From: UBA668 sp041918155
GTDB taxonomy: Bacteria > Actinomycetota > Acidimicrobiia > Acidimicrobiales > Ilumatobacteraceae
Direction of reading: 5' to 3'
Assembly: GCA_041918155.1 (NCBI GenBank)
Contig: JAYRWH010000091.1
Coordinates: 72,685-136,684, forward strand
Length of the DNA: 64,000 nt
The notes below the pieces were generated by a model. It saw only the letters and a list, made by a program, of their open reading frames with translations. It was not told the origin of the DNA and ran no database searches. The stretch's first letter is position 1. The number at the start of each line of letters is the position of its first letter. Below, piece by piece: positions 51,797-60,233 of this stretch. The position numbers and the translations under genes are program-made.

Positions 51797-51869
51797 GGTC
51801 AAGCCCCCCAAGGAATGACGGTGCAATTACCGTAGCCGCTCTGGCGACCGGCGCGATCCGGGCTTCGTG

Positions 51870-52298
51870 TCAGCTCTCGGCGAGGCCGCACGCGGCCAGT
51901 TCGGAGGTGGCATCGCCCCCGCCGTACTGGACGCGCTCGAACGCGGCGACGGCAGCGATCTCCTCCTCGGAGAGCGTGTCGGCATGGCCGGGCATTACCT
52001 TGGTGACCTGGGCGTTGTTCGCCCCGTACGTCGGCCCGTGCGCGAGCTTCCACCCTTCGCTACCGAGCGCGACCCACTCCTGGTGGTCGGCGCACGACGG
52101 CCACGTGCTGCGGACGTTCTTCAGCGACGGCCCGACGCCACCCTCGCCGGTACTGCCGTGGCAACTCGAGCAGCGGTCTCCGTACACGTCGCGTCCCTTG
52201 CGCAAGGCTGCTGGCGTGTCACCACCGGGTGCACACGCGACGGCGAACAGCGTGACGACGAGGGCGAAGGGGCCGAGGTGGCGGAGCACGTCGGTCAC
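51870..52298 (-). CDS. Lipoprotein cytochrome c, single heme
   Basis: A 142-residue exported cytochrome. The lipobox is LFAVAC (Cys16); the heme motif CSSCH is Cys43-His47 (GDRCSSCHGSTGEGG). The distal Met ligand is probably in KVMPGHADTLSEEE. The ending is the usual helix EEEIAAVAAFERV. The start at 52298 (GTG) gives a proper lipoprotein signal. It should be held on the outside of the membrane by its lipid and pass electrons to a membrane partner, probably the protein encoded 73 bases downstream. Confidence 0.87.
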   Translation of the reverse strand: MTDVLRHLGPFALVVTLFAVACAPGGDTPAALRKGRDVYGDRCSSCHGSTGEGGVGPSLKNVRSTWPSCADHQEWVALGSEGWKLAHGPTYGANNAQVTKVMPGHADTLSEEEIAAVAAFERVQYGGGDATSELAACGLAES

Positions 52299-52464
52299 GG
52301 TAGTGGATTGCGGAGTGCGAGGAAGGCCGACCGGGCGAGGGTGGCCGGGGGCGCCAGCACGGTGGTCCGAGGTCCCTAGGGCGGATTCGCAGAGCGTTCT
52401 ACGCTGACGTACAGACCGACACCAGCCAGGGGGCGGTTCAGCGAGGACCCGCTGAGGAGGCGCC

Positions 52465-54507
52465 ATGCCGGCACATAAGCCGAAGACCGTCGTCAACGTC
52501 ACGTTGCAGGGTGATGAGTGGGACTACGACGAGCGCGTCTCCCTGGGAGGGCAACGCTTCCGTCTCGTCCGGGTCGGCACGAGCGGCGACGTCGAAGCCG
52601 CCCAAGCCCTCGTCGCGCGATGGTCCGAGGAGGCCGATGCGATCGCCATCAGCGGGATCCGCGAGGCCCGCGCCGCCGGTCACTTCACGGGCGAGATCGA
52701 GGACCTGCAGCGGATCAAGGACGCGACTACGCGGGTGCCGGTCTGCGACGGAACCCTGCTCACCGACGTCTTCCAGGAGTGGGCGATCCGCCGCGTCGAG
52801 TCCGAGATGCCCGGCTACTTCGCCAACGCTCGTGTCGTCGTCGTCGGCGGGACCACCCGCGAGCGCACCATCGCCGTCCTACGCGAGTTCACCGACAACA
52901 TCGCCTTCGACGACCCCGGTCACGACGTCAACCTGCCCGGGCGCCTGAAGACGAACCCGGTGACAGCGACCGCGGCCGGTATCGGCGAGTTCGCCTGGCG
53001 GCACGTGCCCGGCTTCATCAAGGATCATGCCGCCGGCCCCTTCGGCTGGGTCAGTGACAAGGTCGCCCACTTCGCCGCCGAGGACGCCGACGTCATCATC
53101 GGCTCGTTCTCAGAGCTGATGCGCTTCGGCCTTCCGCCGCTCGCCGGCAAGGCGGTGATCACCAGCACGGTGTCCGAGGAGCGGCTCGCCGTGCTCGCCG
53201 ATCTCGGCGTCGACCTCGTCGTCGACCTCACCCCGCAGCCGTTCGGCTTCGTGGTCGTTCCGGCGATGTTCGAGGCGATGGTCGCCGCCACGCTGCCGCC
53301 CGGCGAGGATCTGCAGAGCGACCATCTCGCCCAGTTCATCCAGGCCGCTGCGCTCGCGTCGCAGCTGCTGTGGCCCCACGGCCACCGCCGCAAGAGCCGC
53401 TTCTCGTTCGTCATCCACCCGCTCTCGACCGAGTACTTCAAGAACGTGGAGCCGCTCGGACGCATCACCAGCATCCCCGGCATGAGCCAGGTCGTCGAGA
53501 AGACCGTCGCCTACATCCCGCCGTTCGTCTACAGCCATGTCACCGGCATCGTCTCCGCAACGGGCGCCGAGGCCGAGGGCTGGCTGCTCTCCGTCGGCGG
53601 TACCCCCAAAGAGATGCTGGCCCACCCACCCGAGTTCACCTACTCGCGCCTGCTCGAGGCGGCCGAGCTGTCGCGGCACCTGGGCGCCCAGATCATGGGG
53701 CTCGGCGCGTTCACCAAGGTCGTCGGCGACGCCGGCGTCACCGTTGCCAAGCAGGCGCCGCTGCCGGTGACGACCGGCAACAGCTACAGCGCGTCGGGTG
53801 CACTGTGGGCGGCGCACGAGGCGTTGCGTCGGTTGGGGATCGCGGAGGTCGACGGTGACGGCGCCATCCGTGGCAAGGCGATGGTGGTCGGTGCCTCCGG
53901 CGCGATCGGGTCGGCCTGCGCCCGCCTCCTCGCCCTCGCCTCCGACGAATTGTGGCTCGTCTCGCCGGAGACGGCCAAGCTGCTCCAGCTCAAACAGGAC
54001 ATCGAACACGACCACCCGCGGGCCATCATCCATGTCGCCACCGACCCGTCGGCTGCGCTCGCGGAGGTGGACCTGATCGTCACCGCGACCTCGGCCGCGG
54101 GGCAAAAGGTGCTCGATATCATGCGCGTCAAACCCGGGTGCGTGATCACCGACGTGGCCCGCCCGCTGGACATGTCCGCCGAGGACATCGCCAAACGCCC
54201 CGACGTGCTCGTGATCGAGTCCGGGGAGGTCGAGCTGCCCGGTGACGTGCGGATGAAGAGCATCGGTCTACCGGACCACGTCGCCTACGCCTGCCTCGCC
54301 GAGACGATCGTGCTCGCGCTCGAGGGCCGCTACGAGAACTTCACGGTCGGGCGCAGCCTCACCTGGCCGAAGGTGAAAGAGATCTACCGGCTCGGGCTGA
54401 AGCACGGCATGAAGCTGGCCACGATCTCCGGGGTCAATGGTCCGTACACCGAGGAGGACTTCGAGCGCGTGCGAGTCGCCGCGCTCGCAGCGAGGGGGCA
54501 GTCATGA
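52465..54507 (+). CDS. Two-domain protein with C-terminal acyl-ACP-reductase-like half
   Basis: A 680-residue cytoplasmic protein. From about residue 311 it parallels the cyanobacterial long-chain acyl-ACP reductase: GLGAFTKVVGDAG, TTGNSYSASGALWAAHEALR, the NADP loop VVGASGAIGSA (474-484), CVITDVARPLDM and YACLAETIVLALEGRYENF, where Cys610 aligns with the catalytic cysteine. That suggests reduction of an acyl thioester to aldehyde. Residues 1-310 are an extra half that I do not recognise, containing ARVVVVGGTTRERTIAVLRE. AGGAGG lies 5 bases before the ATG. The stop overlaps the SDR gene by ATGA. Recognised by eye only. Confidence 0.8.
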   Translation: MPAHKPKTVVNVTLQGDEWDYDERVSLGGQRFRLVRVGTSGDVEAAQALVARWSEEADAIAISGIREARAAGHFTGEIEDLQRIKDATTRVPVCDGTLLTDVFQEWAIRRVESEMPGYFANARVVVVGGTTRERTIAVLREFTDNIAFDDPGHDVNLPGRLKTNPVTATAAGIGEFAWRHVPGFIKDHAAGPFGWVSDKVAHFAAEDADVIIGSFSELMRFGLPPLAGKAVITSTVSEERLAVLADLGVDLVVDLTPQPFGFVVVPAMFEAMVAATLPPGEDLQSDHLAQFIQAAALASQLLWPHGHRRKSRFSFVIHPLSTEYFKNVEPLGRITSIPGMSQVVEKTVAYIPPFVYSHVTGIVSATGAEAEGWLLSVGGTPKEMLAHPPEFTYSRLLEAAELSRHLGAQIMGLGAFTKVVGDAGVTVAKQAPLPVTTGNSYSASGALWAAHEALRRLGIAEVDGDGAIRGKAMVVGASGAIGSACARLLALASDELWLVSPETAKLLQLKQDIEHDHPRAIIHVATDPSAALAEVDLIVTATSAAGQKVLDIMRVKPGCVITDVARPLDMSAEDIAKRPDVLVIESGEVELPGDVRMKSIGLPDHVAYACLAETIVLALEGRYENFTVGRSLTWPKVKEIYRLGLKHGMKLATISGVNGPYTEEDFERVRVAALAARGQS

Positions 54508-55340
54508 AATCGGTTAAGGGCAAGCGGGTCCTCGTCACCGGCGCAGCGATGGGGATGGGCCGGCTGTTCGCCGAGCGCGCCATCGCCGAGGGGGCGGCAG
54601 CCGTCGTGCTGTGGGACCTCAACGAGTCCGCGCTCAACGACACTCTCACCGAACTCGCTGGCGGCACCGCCGAGGTCAGTGGCTGGATCGTCGATGTCGC
54701 CGACCCGGCGTCGGTCGCGGACACCGCTGCGGCAGTCCTCGCCGATCTTGGCGGCATCGACATCCTCATCAACAACGCCGGCATCGTCCGCGGCAACAAG
54801 TACTTCTGGGAGACCGACCTCGGGCACGACACGAAGGCCACGATCGACGTCAACACGCTCGGGCCGATGTACGTCGCCCACGAGTTCCTGCCGGCGATGA
54901 TCGCCGAACCGGGCGAGTGCCGGATGCTCAACCTGGCGTCCGCGGCCGGGTTCACCCCCAACCCGCGTATGGCGGTGTACGCGGCGTCGAAATGGGCGGT
55001 GATCGGGTGGTCGGACTCGGTCCGCCTCGAGCTGAAGCAGGCCGGCCTCGACCGCGTCAAGGTGACGACTGTGTGCCCGTATTATGTGCGCACCGGAATG
55101 TTCGACGGCGCCAAGTCGGCGCCGCTGCTGCCGATCCTCGACCCTGCCGACGTCGTGAAGGAGGCGTGGGCGGCGATGCTTGCCGGGCGGCCGTTCGTCG
55201 TGATGCCCAAGACCGTGATGCTCAGCGAGATGCTCAAGGGCGTGGTCCCGACCGGCGTGCGCGACTTCATCGCCGATCACGTCATCGGGGTATACCACAC
55301 GATGGAGGATTTCACCGGCCGAGCAGATCCCCCTCGGTGA
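54504..55340 (+). CDS. SDR16C-like short-chain dehydrogenase
   Basis: A 278-residue NAD(P)-dependent short-chain dehydrogenase. Motifs: GKRVLVTGAAMGMG near the start, INNAGIV, and the catalytic Ser and YAASK (NLASAAGFTPNPRMAVYAAS). VCPYYVRTGMFDG resembles the SDR16C group (retinol dehydrogenase RDH10, 17-beta-HSD11), whose substrates are hydrophobic alcohols or aldehydes. Its ATG overlaps the acyl-reductase-like stop (ATGA), so it may reduce that enzyme's aldehyde product to an alcohol. The hydrolase gene begins 55 bases downstream. Confidence 0.9.
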   Translation: MKSVKGKRVLVTGAAMGMGRLFAERAIAEGAAAVVLWDLNESALNDTLTELAGGTAEVSGWIVDVADPASVADTAAAVLADLGGIDILINNAGIVRGNKYFWETDLGHDTKATIDVNTLGPMYVAHEFLPAMIAEPGECRMLNLASAAGFTPNPRMAVYAASKWAVIGWSDSVRLELKQAGLDRVKVTTVCPYYVRTGMFDGAKSAPLLPILDPADVVKEAWAAMLAGRPFVVMPKTVMLSEMLKGVVPTGVRDFIADHVIGVYHTMEDFTGRADPPR

Positions 55341-55395
55341 GGGCATATGACCTTCGCCTCGGGCACGGCATTTGGCCCTCATCTACCCTGAAAGC

Positions 55396-56310
55396 ATGGA
55401 GTTCATCCCGTTGTCTCATGTGGTCATCCACGGCCACGACGTCTCGTACCGTCGCGCCGGCCAGGGCGAAGCAGTGCTGCTGATCCACGGCCTCGCGGGT
55501 AGCTCGCGAACCTGGCGAGCGGTTCACGAAGGTCTCGCGACGGGGTACGACGTCATCGCTCCTGACCTGCTCGGCCACGGTGAGTCGGCCAAGCCCATGG
55601 GCGACTATTCCCTCGGCGCGTTTGCCAGCGGGCTACGCGACTTCCTCGCTGCGATCGACGTGCCCAAGGCAACCATCGTCGGCCACTCGTTCGGAGGTGG
55701 CGTGGCGATGCAACTCGCCTACCAGCATCCCGAACTGTGCAGTCGGCTGGTGCTGGTCGGCAGCGGGGGTCTCGGCCGCGAGGTGAGCTTCCTGCTCCGC
55801 TTCCTCGCCCTGCCCGGTGCAGAGCAGTTGATGCCGCTGATCTTCCCGCAATTCATCGCCGATGGCGGGAAGCGGGTTGGCGGCTTCCTCGGCCGCGTCG
55901 GCCTGCGCTCCCCGCGCATCAGCGAGATGTGGCAGTCCTACTCGTCGCTCGCCGGGGTGGAGCACCGCAAGGCGTTCGTGCGCACAATGCGCGGCGTGAT
56001 CGAGCCCGGTGGTCAGACGGTCAGCGCGCTCGATCGCCTGTACCTCGCGTCGCACATACCAATGCTGATCGTCTGGGGTGAGCGCGACGACATCATTCCT
56101 GTCAGCCACGGGTACGCCGCACACGAGGCGGTCGCGGGCAGCAAACTCGTGATCATGGAAGGCATCGGCCACTTCCCGCACGTCGAGGCGCCAGAGGAGT
56201 TCCTCGATGTCCTCCGCGCCTTCCTCGCGGCCACGCCTTCTGCTCCCGCGCCGCCTCAAGGGCGTTCGGCGGTGTACAGCTCGACAGGGGCCGGCCAACT
56301 GCGCGGCTGA
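55396..56310 (+). CDS. Alpha/beta hydrolase
   Basis: A 304-residue alpha/beta-fold hydrolase. The nucleophile elbow is GHSFGGG (Ser), the acid is in GERDDIIPV and the His in GIGHFPHVEAP; the oxyanion region LLIHGLAGSSRTW is standard. TACCCT (55384-55389) ends 6 bases before the ATG, so it has a leaderless promoter of its own although it follows the SDR gene by 55 bases. An ester or lipid substrate would suit the preceding two enzymes but is not shown. Its last 55 bases overlap the convergent methyltransferase gene. Confidence 0.9.
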   Translation: MEFIPLSHVVIHGHDVSYRRAGQGEAVLLIHGLAGSSRTWRAVHEGLATGYDVIAPDLLGHGESAKPMGDYSLGAFASGLRDFLAAIDVPKATIVGHSFGGGVAMQLAYQHPELCSRLVLVGSGGLGREVSFLLRFLALPGAEQLMPLIFPQFIADGGKRVGGFLGRVGLRSPRISEMWQSYSSLAGVEHRKAFVRTMRGVIEPGGQTVSALDRLYLASHIPMLIVWGERDDIIPVSHGYAAHEAVAGSKLVIMEGIGHFPHVEAPEEFLDVLRAFLAATPSAPAPPQGRSAVYSSTGAGQLRG

Positions 56311-57140
56311 TGTCGCGCCGCTCGGAATTCGTGGGCGGCGAGCAGGCTGATGAGTTCGGCCGGTCGCCACGGGTGGCCCCCGGAGCGCAACGTGCGCAGG
56401 TCGATCAGCGCCTGCGCCAGAGCGTCATCGTGCTGGTTGAACGTGCCGGGGATCACCAATCCGCCCGGCCGTAGAGCGCGCCGAGCTACGTCAAGGATCT
56501 CGGGGACAATCGGCTGCGGCATGAACGGCAGGGCGATCCAGGCCGCGTCGTATACGGAGTCTTCGTCGAGCAGGGTCGCGTCCTGCAGGCGCAATTCGAC
56601 GCGGTCCGAGAGCCCCTCCCCGTCCACGTTCTGGCGGGCGAGGTCCACGGCCGGTTCGAGCACATCGATGCCGACCACTTGCAGGTTGGGGAACGTACGG
56701 GCCATCGCGATCGCCAGCCATCCGGTGCCTGAGCCGATGTCGAGGAAACGTGCCCCGTCGCGGCGGAGAACCGCGGCGAGCGTATGGTCCGACTCGCACG
56801 CGGTGGCGATGGCGCCGGCGATCGATCCCGAGAGCCTTCCGATGCTCTGCAAGAGACCGGTGTCGGTGTGTTCCCAGCCGGCGCTGCGATCTGGGTGCTG
56901 GATCATGTCGAGCCCGAGCGCGAACAGGGTGTGCACCAATCCGGCGACGGCAGGATCGATCGACTCGTCGGAGGTGGCACCGCCAGTGGCCTGGGCGACG
57001 ATTTCGTCGAGCAACCCGCGGATCCGAGGGTCGACGTCAACCCCGTCGCGGTCGATGCGGGCGCGGGCGCCGATCGCGGCGAGGGTGTCGACCGCAGTGC
57101 CCAACCGCATGGCTGCTGCCATCACTGGATCCGATGCCAT
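56256..57140 (-). CDS. SAM-dependent methyltransferase, class I
   Basis: A 294-residue protein. The SAM loop is FLDIGSGTGWLAIAMAR near residue 131, followed by VVGIDVLEPAVDLARQN and WIALPFMPQPIVPEIL; the last part has LRPGGLVIPGTF. The first 120 residues are an all-helical domain (winged-helix-like dimerisation is usual in O-methyltransferases of this type). GAGGAG upstream is the ribosome-binding site. Convergent with the hydrolase, sharing 55 bases. The substrate cannot be inferred. Confidence 0.85.
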   Translation of the reverse strand: MASDPVMAAAMRLGTAVDTLAAIGARARIDRDGVDVDPRIRGLLDEIVAQATGGATSDESIDPAVAGLVHTLFALGLDMIQHPDRSAGWEHTDTGLLQSIGRLSGSIAGAIATACESDHTLAAVLRRDGARFLDIGSGTGWLAIAMARTFPNLQVVGIDVLEPAVDLARQNVDGEGLSDRVELRLQDATLLDEDSVYDAAWIALPFMPQPIVPEILDVARRALRPGGLVIPGTFNQHDDALAQALIDLRTLRSGGHPWRPAELISLLAAHEFRAARHQPRSWPAPVELYTAERP

Positions 57141-57197
57141 GCGTCTCCTCTGGCTTGTCAGTCCACCATGGTAGGTCGCGCACAGACGTGGCCGTTC

Positions 57198-58436
57198 TCA
57201 GTCGCCGGCCTCGATCGTCGCCAGCGACAGGCTGACGCCTTCGGGCAGGGCGGGCAGGCGCAGCGTGAGCAGCCAGGTGAGGGCGACGAACGCTGCCGAT
57301 CCCCATAGGGCGGCGGCGAATCCGCCCCACAGGTAGAGCACCCCTGACAGCAGGGTGCCCACGAGGCGCCCGGCGGCATTGGCGGAGTAGTAGAAGCCGA
57401 CATCGAGGGCGACATCGTCGTCATCGGAGTAGGCGAGGATCAGGTACGAGTGCAGCGATGAGTTCATCGCGAACACGACGCCGAACACGACGAGCCCGCC
57501 GACGATGGCGACCGTGCGCGAGATGTCGAACGCGACGGCGAGCGCGATCAGCGCCGACACCCCGGCGAGGAACAGCGCCCAGCGCTGTGCGGCCTTGATC
57601 TCGTCGACGTCCTTGCCGCCGCGAGACAGCAGGCGCGGGGCGAACGACTGGACGATGCCGTAGCCGATGATCCACACAGCGAAGAACCCGCCGATGCCCC
57701 GGTGCGACCAGCCGAGTTCGTCGGCGAGGAACACCGGGAGCGCAACGACGAACCAGATGTCGCGCGAGCCGAACAGGAAGAAGCGGGCGGCGGAGAGCCG
57801 GTTGACGGCCACCGACTTCGACAGGATCGAACGCAGTGGCGGCTTCTTCTTCGACTTGCCGATGTCCTCGTTGAGGAAGATCAGCAGCGCCACGACCGTG
57901 ATCGCGAGCGCGGCCGCCATGGCCCACAGGGCATGGTCGAAACCGATCCACGACAGCAACGCGGCACCGACGAAGAAGCCGACGCCCTTCAGCGCGTTCT
58001 TCGAGCCGGTGAGGATCGCGACCAGCTTGAACAGCGCGCCGTCGCCGTCACCGGCGACCGTCTTCACGGCGCTCTTGGAGCTCATCTTTGTTAGGTCTTT
58101 GGCGACACCCGACAGGGCCTGCGCGGCCATTACGAACGTGACCGCGAACCACTTCTCCCAGCTCGGCTGCTCGAGCGTGAGCGCGGCGAGCGCCACGATC
58201 TGCAGTGCCAGGCCGGCCACGAGCGTGCGGTTGAGGCCGCGGCGTGCGCCGACCCAGCCGCCGAGCAGGTTGGTAAGGATGCCCATGAACTCGTAGGCCA
58301 GGAACAGGAATGCGATCGACACCGGCGAGTAGCCCAACTCGTTGAAGTGCAGCAGCACGAGCATGCGCAGGGCGCCGTCGGTGACGGTGAACACCCAGTA
58401 GCCAGCGGTCACGAGCGCGTAGTTGCGCAGTTTCAC
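57198..58436 (-). CDS. arsJ: Organoarsenical efflux transporter (ArsJ, MFS)
   Basis: A 412-residue major-facilitator protein with about 12 membrane segments, starting KLRNYALVTAGYWVFTVTDG and with FNELGYSPVSIAFLFLAYEF, both typical of ArsJ. In the known pathway GAPDH makes 1-arseno-3-phosphoglycerate from arsenate and ArsJ pumps it out, where it hydrolyses. The GTG start overlaps the GAPDH stop (GTGA), matching the paired arrangement seen in other bacteria. It is the last gene of the arsRC-gap-arsJ operon. Confidence 0.92.
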   Translation of the reverse strand: MKLRNYALVTAGYWVFTVTDGALRMLVLLHFNELGYSPVSIAFLFLAYEFMGILTNLLGGWVGARRGLNRTLVAGLALQIVALAALTLEQPSWEKWFAVTFVMAAQALSGVAKDLTKMSSKSAVKTVAGDGDGALFKLVAILTGSKNALKGVGFFVGAALLSWIGFDHALWAMAAALAITVVALLIFLNEDIGKSKKKPPLRSILSKSVAVNRLSAARFFLFGSRDIWFVVALPVFLADELGWSHRGIGGFFAVWIIGYGIVQSFAPRLLSRGGKDVDEIKAAQRWALFLAGVSALIALAVAFDISRTVAIVGGLVVFGVVFAMNSSLHSYLILAYSDDDDVALDVGFYYSANAAGRLVGTLLSGVLYLWGGFAAALWGSAAFVALTWLLTLRLPALPEGVSLSLATIEAGD

Positions 58437-59461
58437 GCTCCGGCCCCCGGGCTCAGCGAGGCGGCGACCTTGGCGGTCAGTTCGACCATGCGGAACGCGT
58501 AGCCCTACTCGTTGTCGTACCAGATGAGCACCTTCACCATGCGGCCGTCGATGACCATGGTGGACGGCCCGTCGACGATGCCCGAGCGGGTGTCGTTGGT
58601 GTAGTCGGCCGACACGAGCGGCCGGCTCTCGAAACCGAGGATGCCCGCAAGCGGCCCGGCGGCGGCGTCGCGGAGCAGGCCGTTGACCTCGTCGACGGTG
58701 ACGTCGCGGCTCATCGTGAACACGGCGTCGGTGAGTGAGGCGTTCAGCAGCGGGATGCGTACGGCGATGCCGTTGAGCTTGCCCATGAGCTCGGGGTAGA
58801 TCATCGTGATCGCCGTCGCCGATCCGGTGGACGTCGGGATCAGTGAGTTCAGTGCTGAACGCGCCCGGCGCAGATCCTTGTGCGGTGCATCGACCACGAC
58901 CTGGGTGTTGGTGACGTCGTGCATCGTGGTGATCGCGCCGCGCTCGATACCGATCGACTCGTGGAGCACCTTCACGACCGGTGCGAGGCAGTTCGTGGTG
59001 CACGACGCCGCGGTCACGATGCGGTGGATGGCCGGGTCGTAGAGGTGGTCGTTGCAACCCATGACGATGTTGAGCACGCCATCGCTCTTCACCGGGCAGG
59101 CCACCACGACCTTGCGCGCCCCGCGAGCGAAGTGCGCCTCCAGGTCGGCCGCGGTCTTGAACGCGCCGGTCGCGTCGATCACGACATCGACGCCGTGGTC
59201 GGCCCACGGGATGTCGCCGGGAGTGTCGTGCGCGGAGAACGTGATGGGTTTCCCGTCGATGAGCAGGCCTGCGTCGTCGGTCGCCACGGTGCCTTGGTAG
59301 CGGCCATGCACACTGTCGAACTCGATGAGGTGAGCGGCGGTGTCGACGCCGCCCTTGTGCTCGTTGACGTGCACGAGCTGGAGGCCGGGCTGGTGCTGAA
59401 AGGCGCGTACCGCGAGGCGGCCCATGCGGCCGAATCAGTTGATGCCGATGCGCGTGGTCAT
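58433..59461 (-). pseudogene. ArsJ-associated GAPDH frame with two in-frame stop codons
   Basis: A 343-codon frame for glyceraldehyde-3-phosphate dehydrogenase of the arsenate-resistance type. The catalytic SCTTNC (Cys near codon 154), DATGAFKT, TTMHDVTNTQ and WYDNE are intact. Codon 9 is TGA where INGFGRMG needs Gly, and codon 319 is TAG where WYDNE-x-GY needs Tyr or Trp. Both ends still overlap the neighbours perfectly: ATGA with arsRC and GTGA with arsJ. No frameshift. It is either a fresh pseudogene, a sequencing/assembly error pair, or read through; the remaining 306-codon stretch alone would lack the cofactor loop start. Confidence 0.85.
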
Positions 59462-60147
59462 CGTGAAGTCCGTTCGGGTTCGAGGGGGTCGTTGAGGAGT
59501 GAGTCGAAGCGCACGTCGAAGTCGTGCAGCACGGCGTCGAAGGCGGCGGCGGTGCCGGCCTCCACCGGGTCTGGGATCGACCAGTGCCACCAGGTCGGGG
59601 CCGGATGGAGTTCTTCGTGGGCGCGGTCGCAGACGGTGACGACCTGTGTGTCCGGAGGGATGGCGCCGATGAGTCGGGGTGTCGCATCGTCGAGCCGGAG
59701 TCCCGCTCGGCGGGCGGCGGCGACCGCGCCCCGGTGCACCTTCGGCGCCGGATGGGTGCCTGCCGACTGGGCGGGGCGACCGGTGCGGGCCGTCCACAGC
59801 GCGGCGGCCAGCTGCGAGCGTGCCGAGTTGTGGCTGCAGAGGAACAGCATGTCGCCCCGCGGGGCCGGGCCGCCGATGCCGAGCGCGGCCAGCGGCTCGC
59901 GCACCAGGCGCACATACTTGCGGCGGCCATCGCCGGCCGAGGCGCAGCGGACGATGAGGCCGACCTGCTCGAGTACGTCGAGGTGGTGGGCGAGCAGGTT
60001 CGACGGGATGCCCAACCGTTCGCCGAGTTCCTTCGGCGCCCGATCGCTGGCCGCGAGGTCGTCGACGATCGCCAGCCGTGCCGGCTCGCCGAGCGCCGCG
60101 TGCATGGCGGCGCGGGTGGCGAGGTCGCTGGCTCGTCGATCCTCCAT
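59458..60147 (-). CDS. ArsR repressor fused to arsenate reductase (ArsC, LMWP fold)
   Basis: A 229-residue two-domain protein. Residues 1-95 are an ArsR-type winged helix (LGEPARLAIVDDLAASD, PSNLLAHHLDVLEQ). Residues 98-229 are a low-molecular-weight phosphatase fold with the loop CSHNSARS (Cys104, Asn107, Arg110) and WSIPDP as the acid. It could sense arsenite or bind arsenate and reduce it. TACCCT 7 bases upstream and a palindrome over the -35 region suggest autorepression. Its stop overlaps the GAPDH start by ATGA. Confidence 0.9.
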   Translation of the reverse strand: MEDRRASDLATRAAMHAALGEPARLAIVDDLAASDRAPKELGERLGIPSNLLAHHLDVLEQVGLIVRCASAGDGRRKYVRLVREPLAALGIGGPAPRGDMLFLCSHNSARSQLAAALWTARTGRPAQSAGTHPAPKVHRGAVAAARRAGLRLDDATPRLIGAIPPDTQVVTVCDRAHEELHPAPTWWHWSIPDPVEAGTAAAFDAVLHDFDVRFDSLLNDPLEPERTSR

Positions 60148-60154
60148 GGCCGGG

Positions 60155-60195
60155 AGGGTAGCGGCTCAGGGAAGAATGACTCAACAGCCGTTGAG
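60155..60195 (-). promoter_or_regulatory. ArsR operator and promoter of the ars operon
   Basis: On the minus strand, TTGAGT, an 18-base spacer and TACCCT (plus 60155-60160) lead to a transcript start at the arsRC ATG. The perfect inverted repeat CTCAAC-AGCC-GTTGAG (60180-60195) covers the -35 box and matches the usual ArsR TCAA...TTGA pattern. Confidence 0.7.
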
Positions 60196-60233
60196 CAAAT
60201 CTCGGGTGAACATTGGGTGAATACGATTTGCCC

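Noticed and set aside
58505..59437. Recoding (TGA as selenocysteine or glycine, TAG as pyrrolysine) in the GAPDH frame
   Set aside because: The expected residues are Gly and Tyr/Trp, no selenocysteine-type hairpin was recognised, and TGA and TAG serve as normal stops throughout the window.
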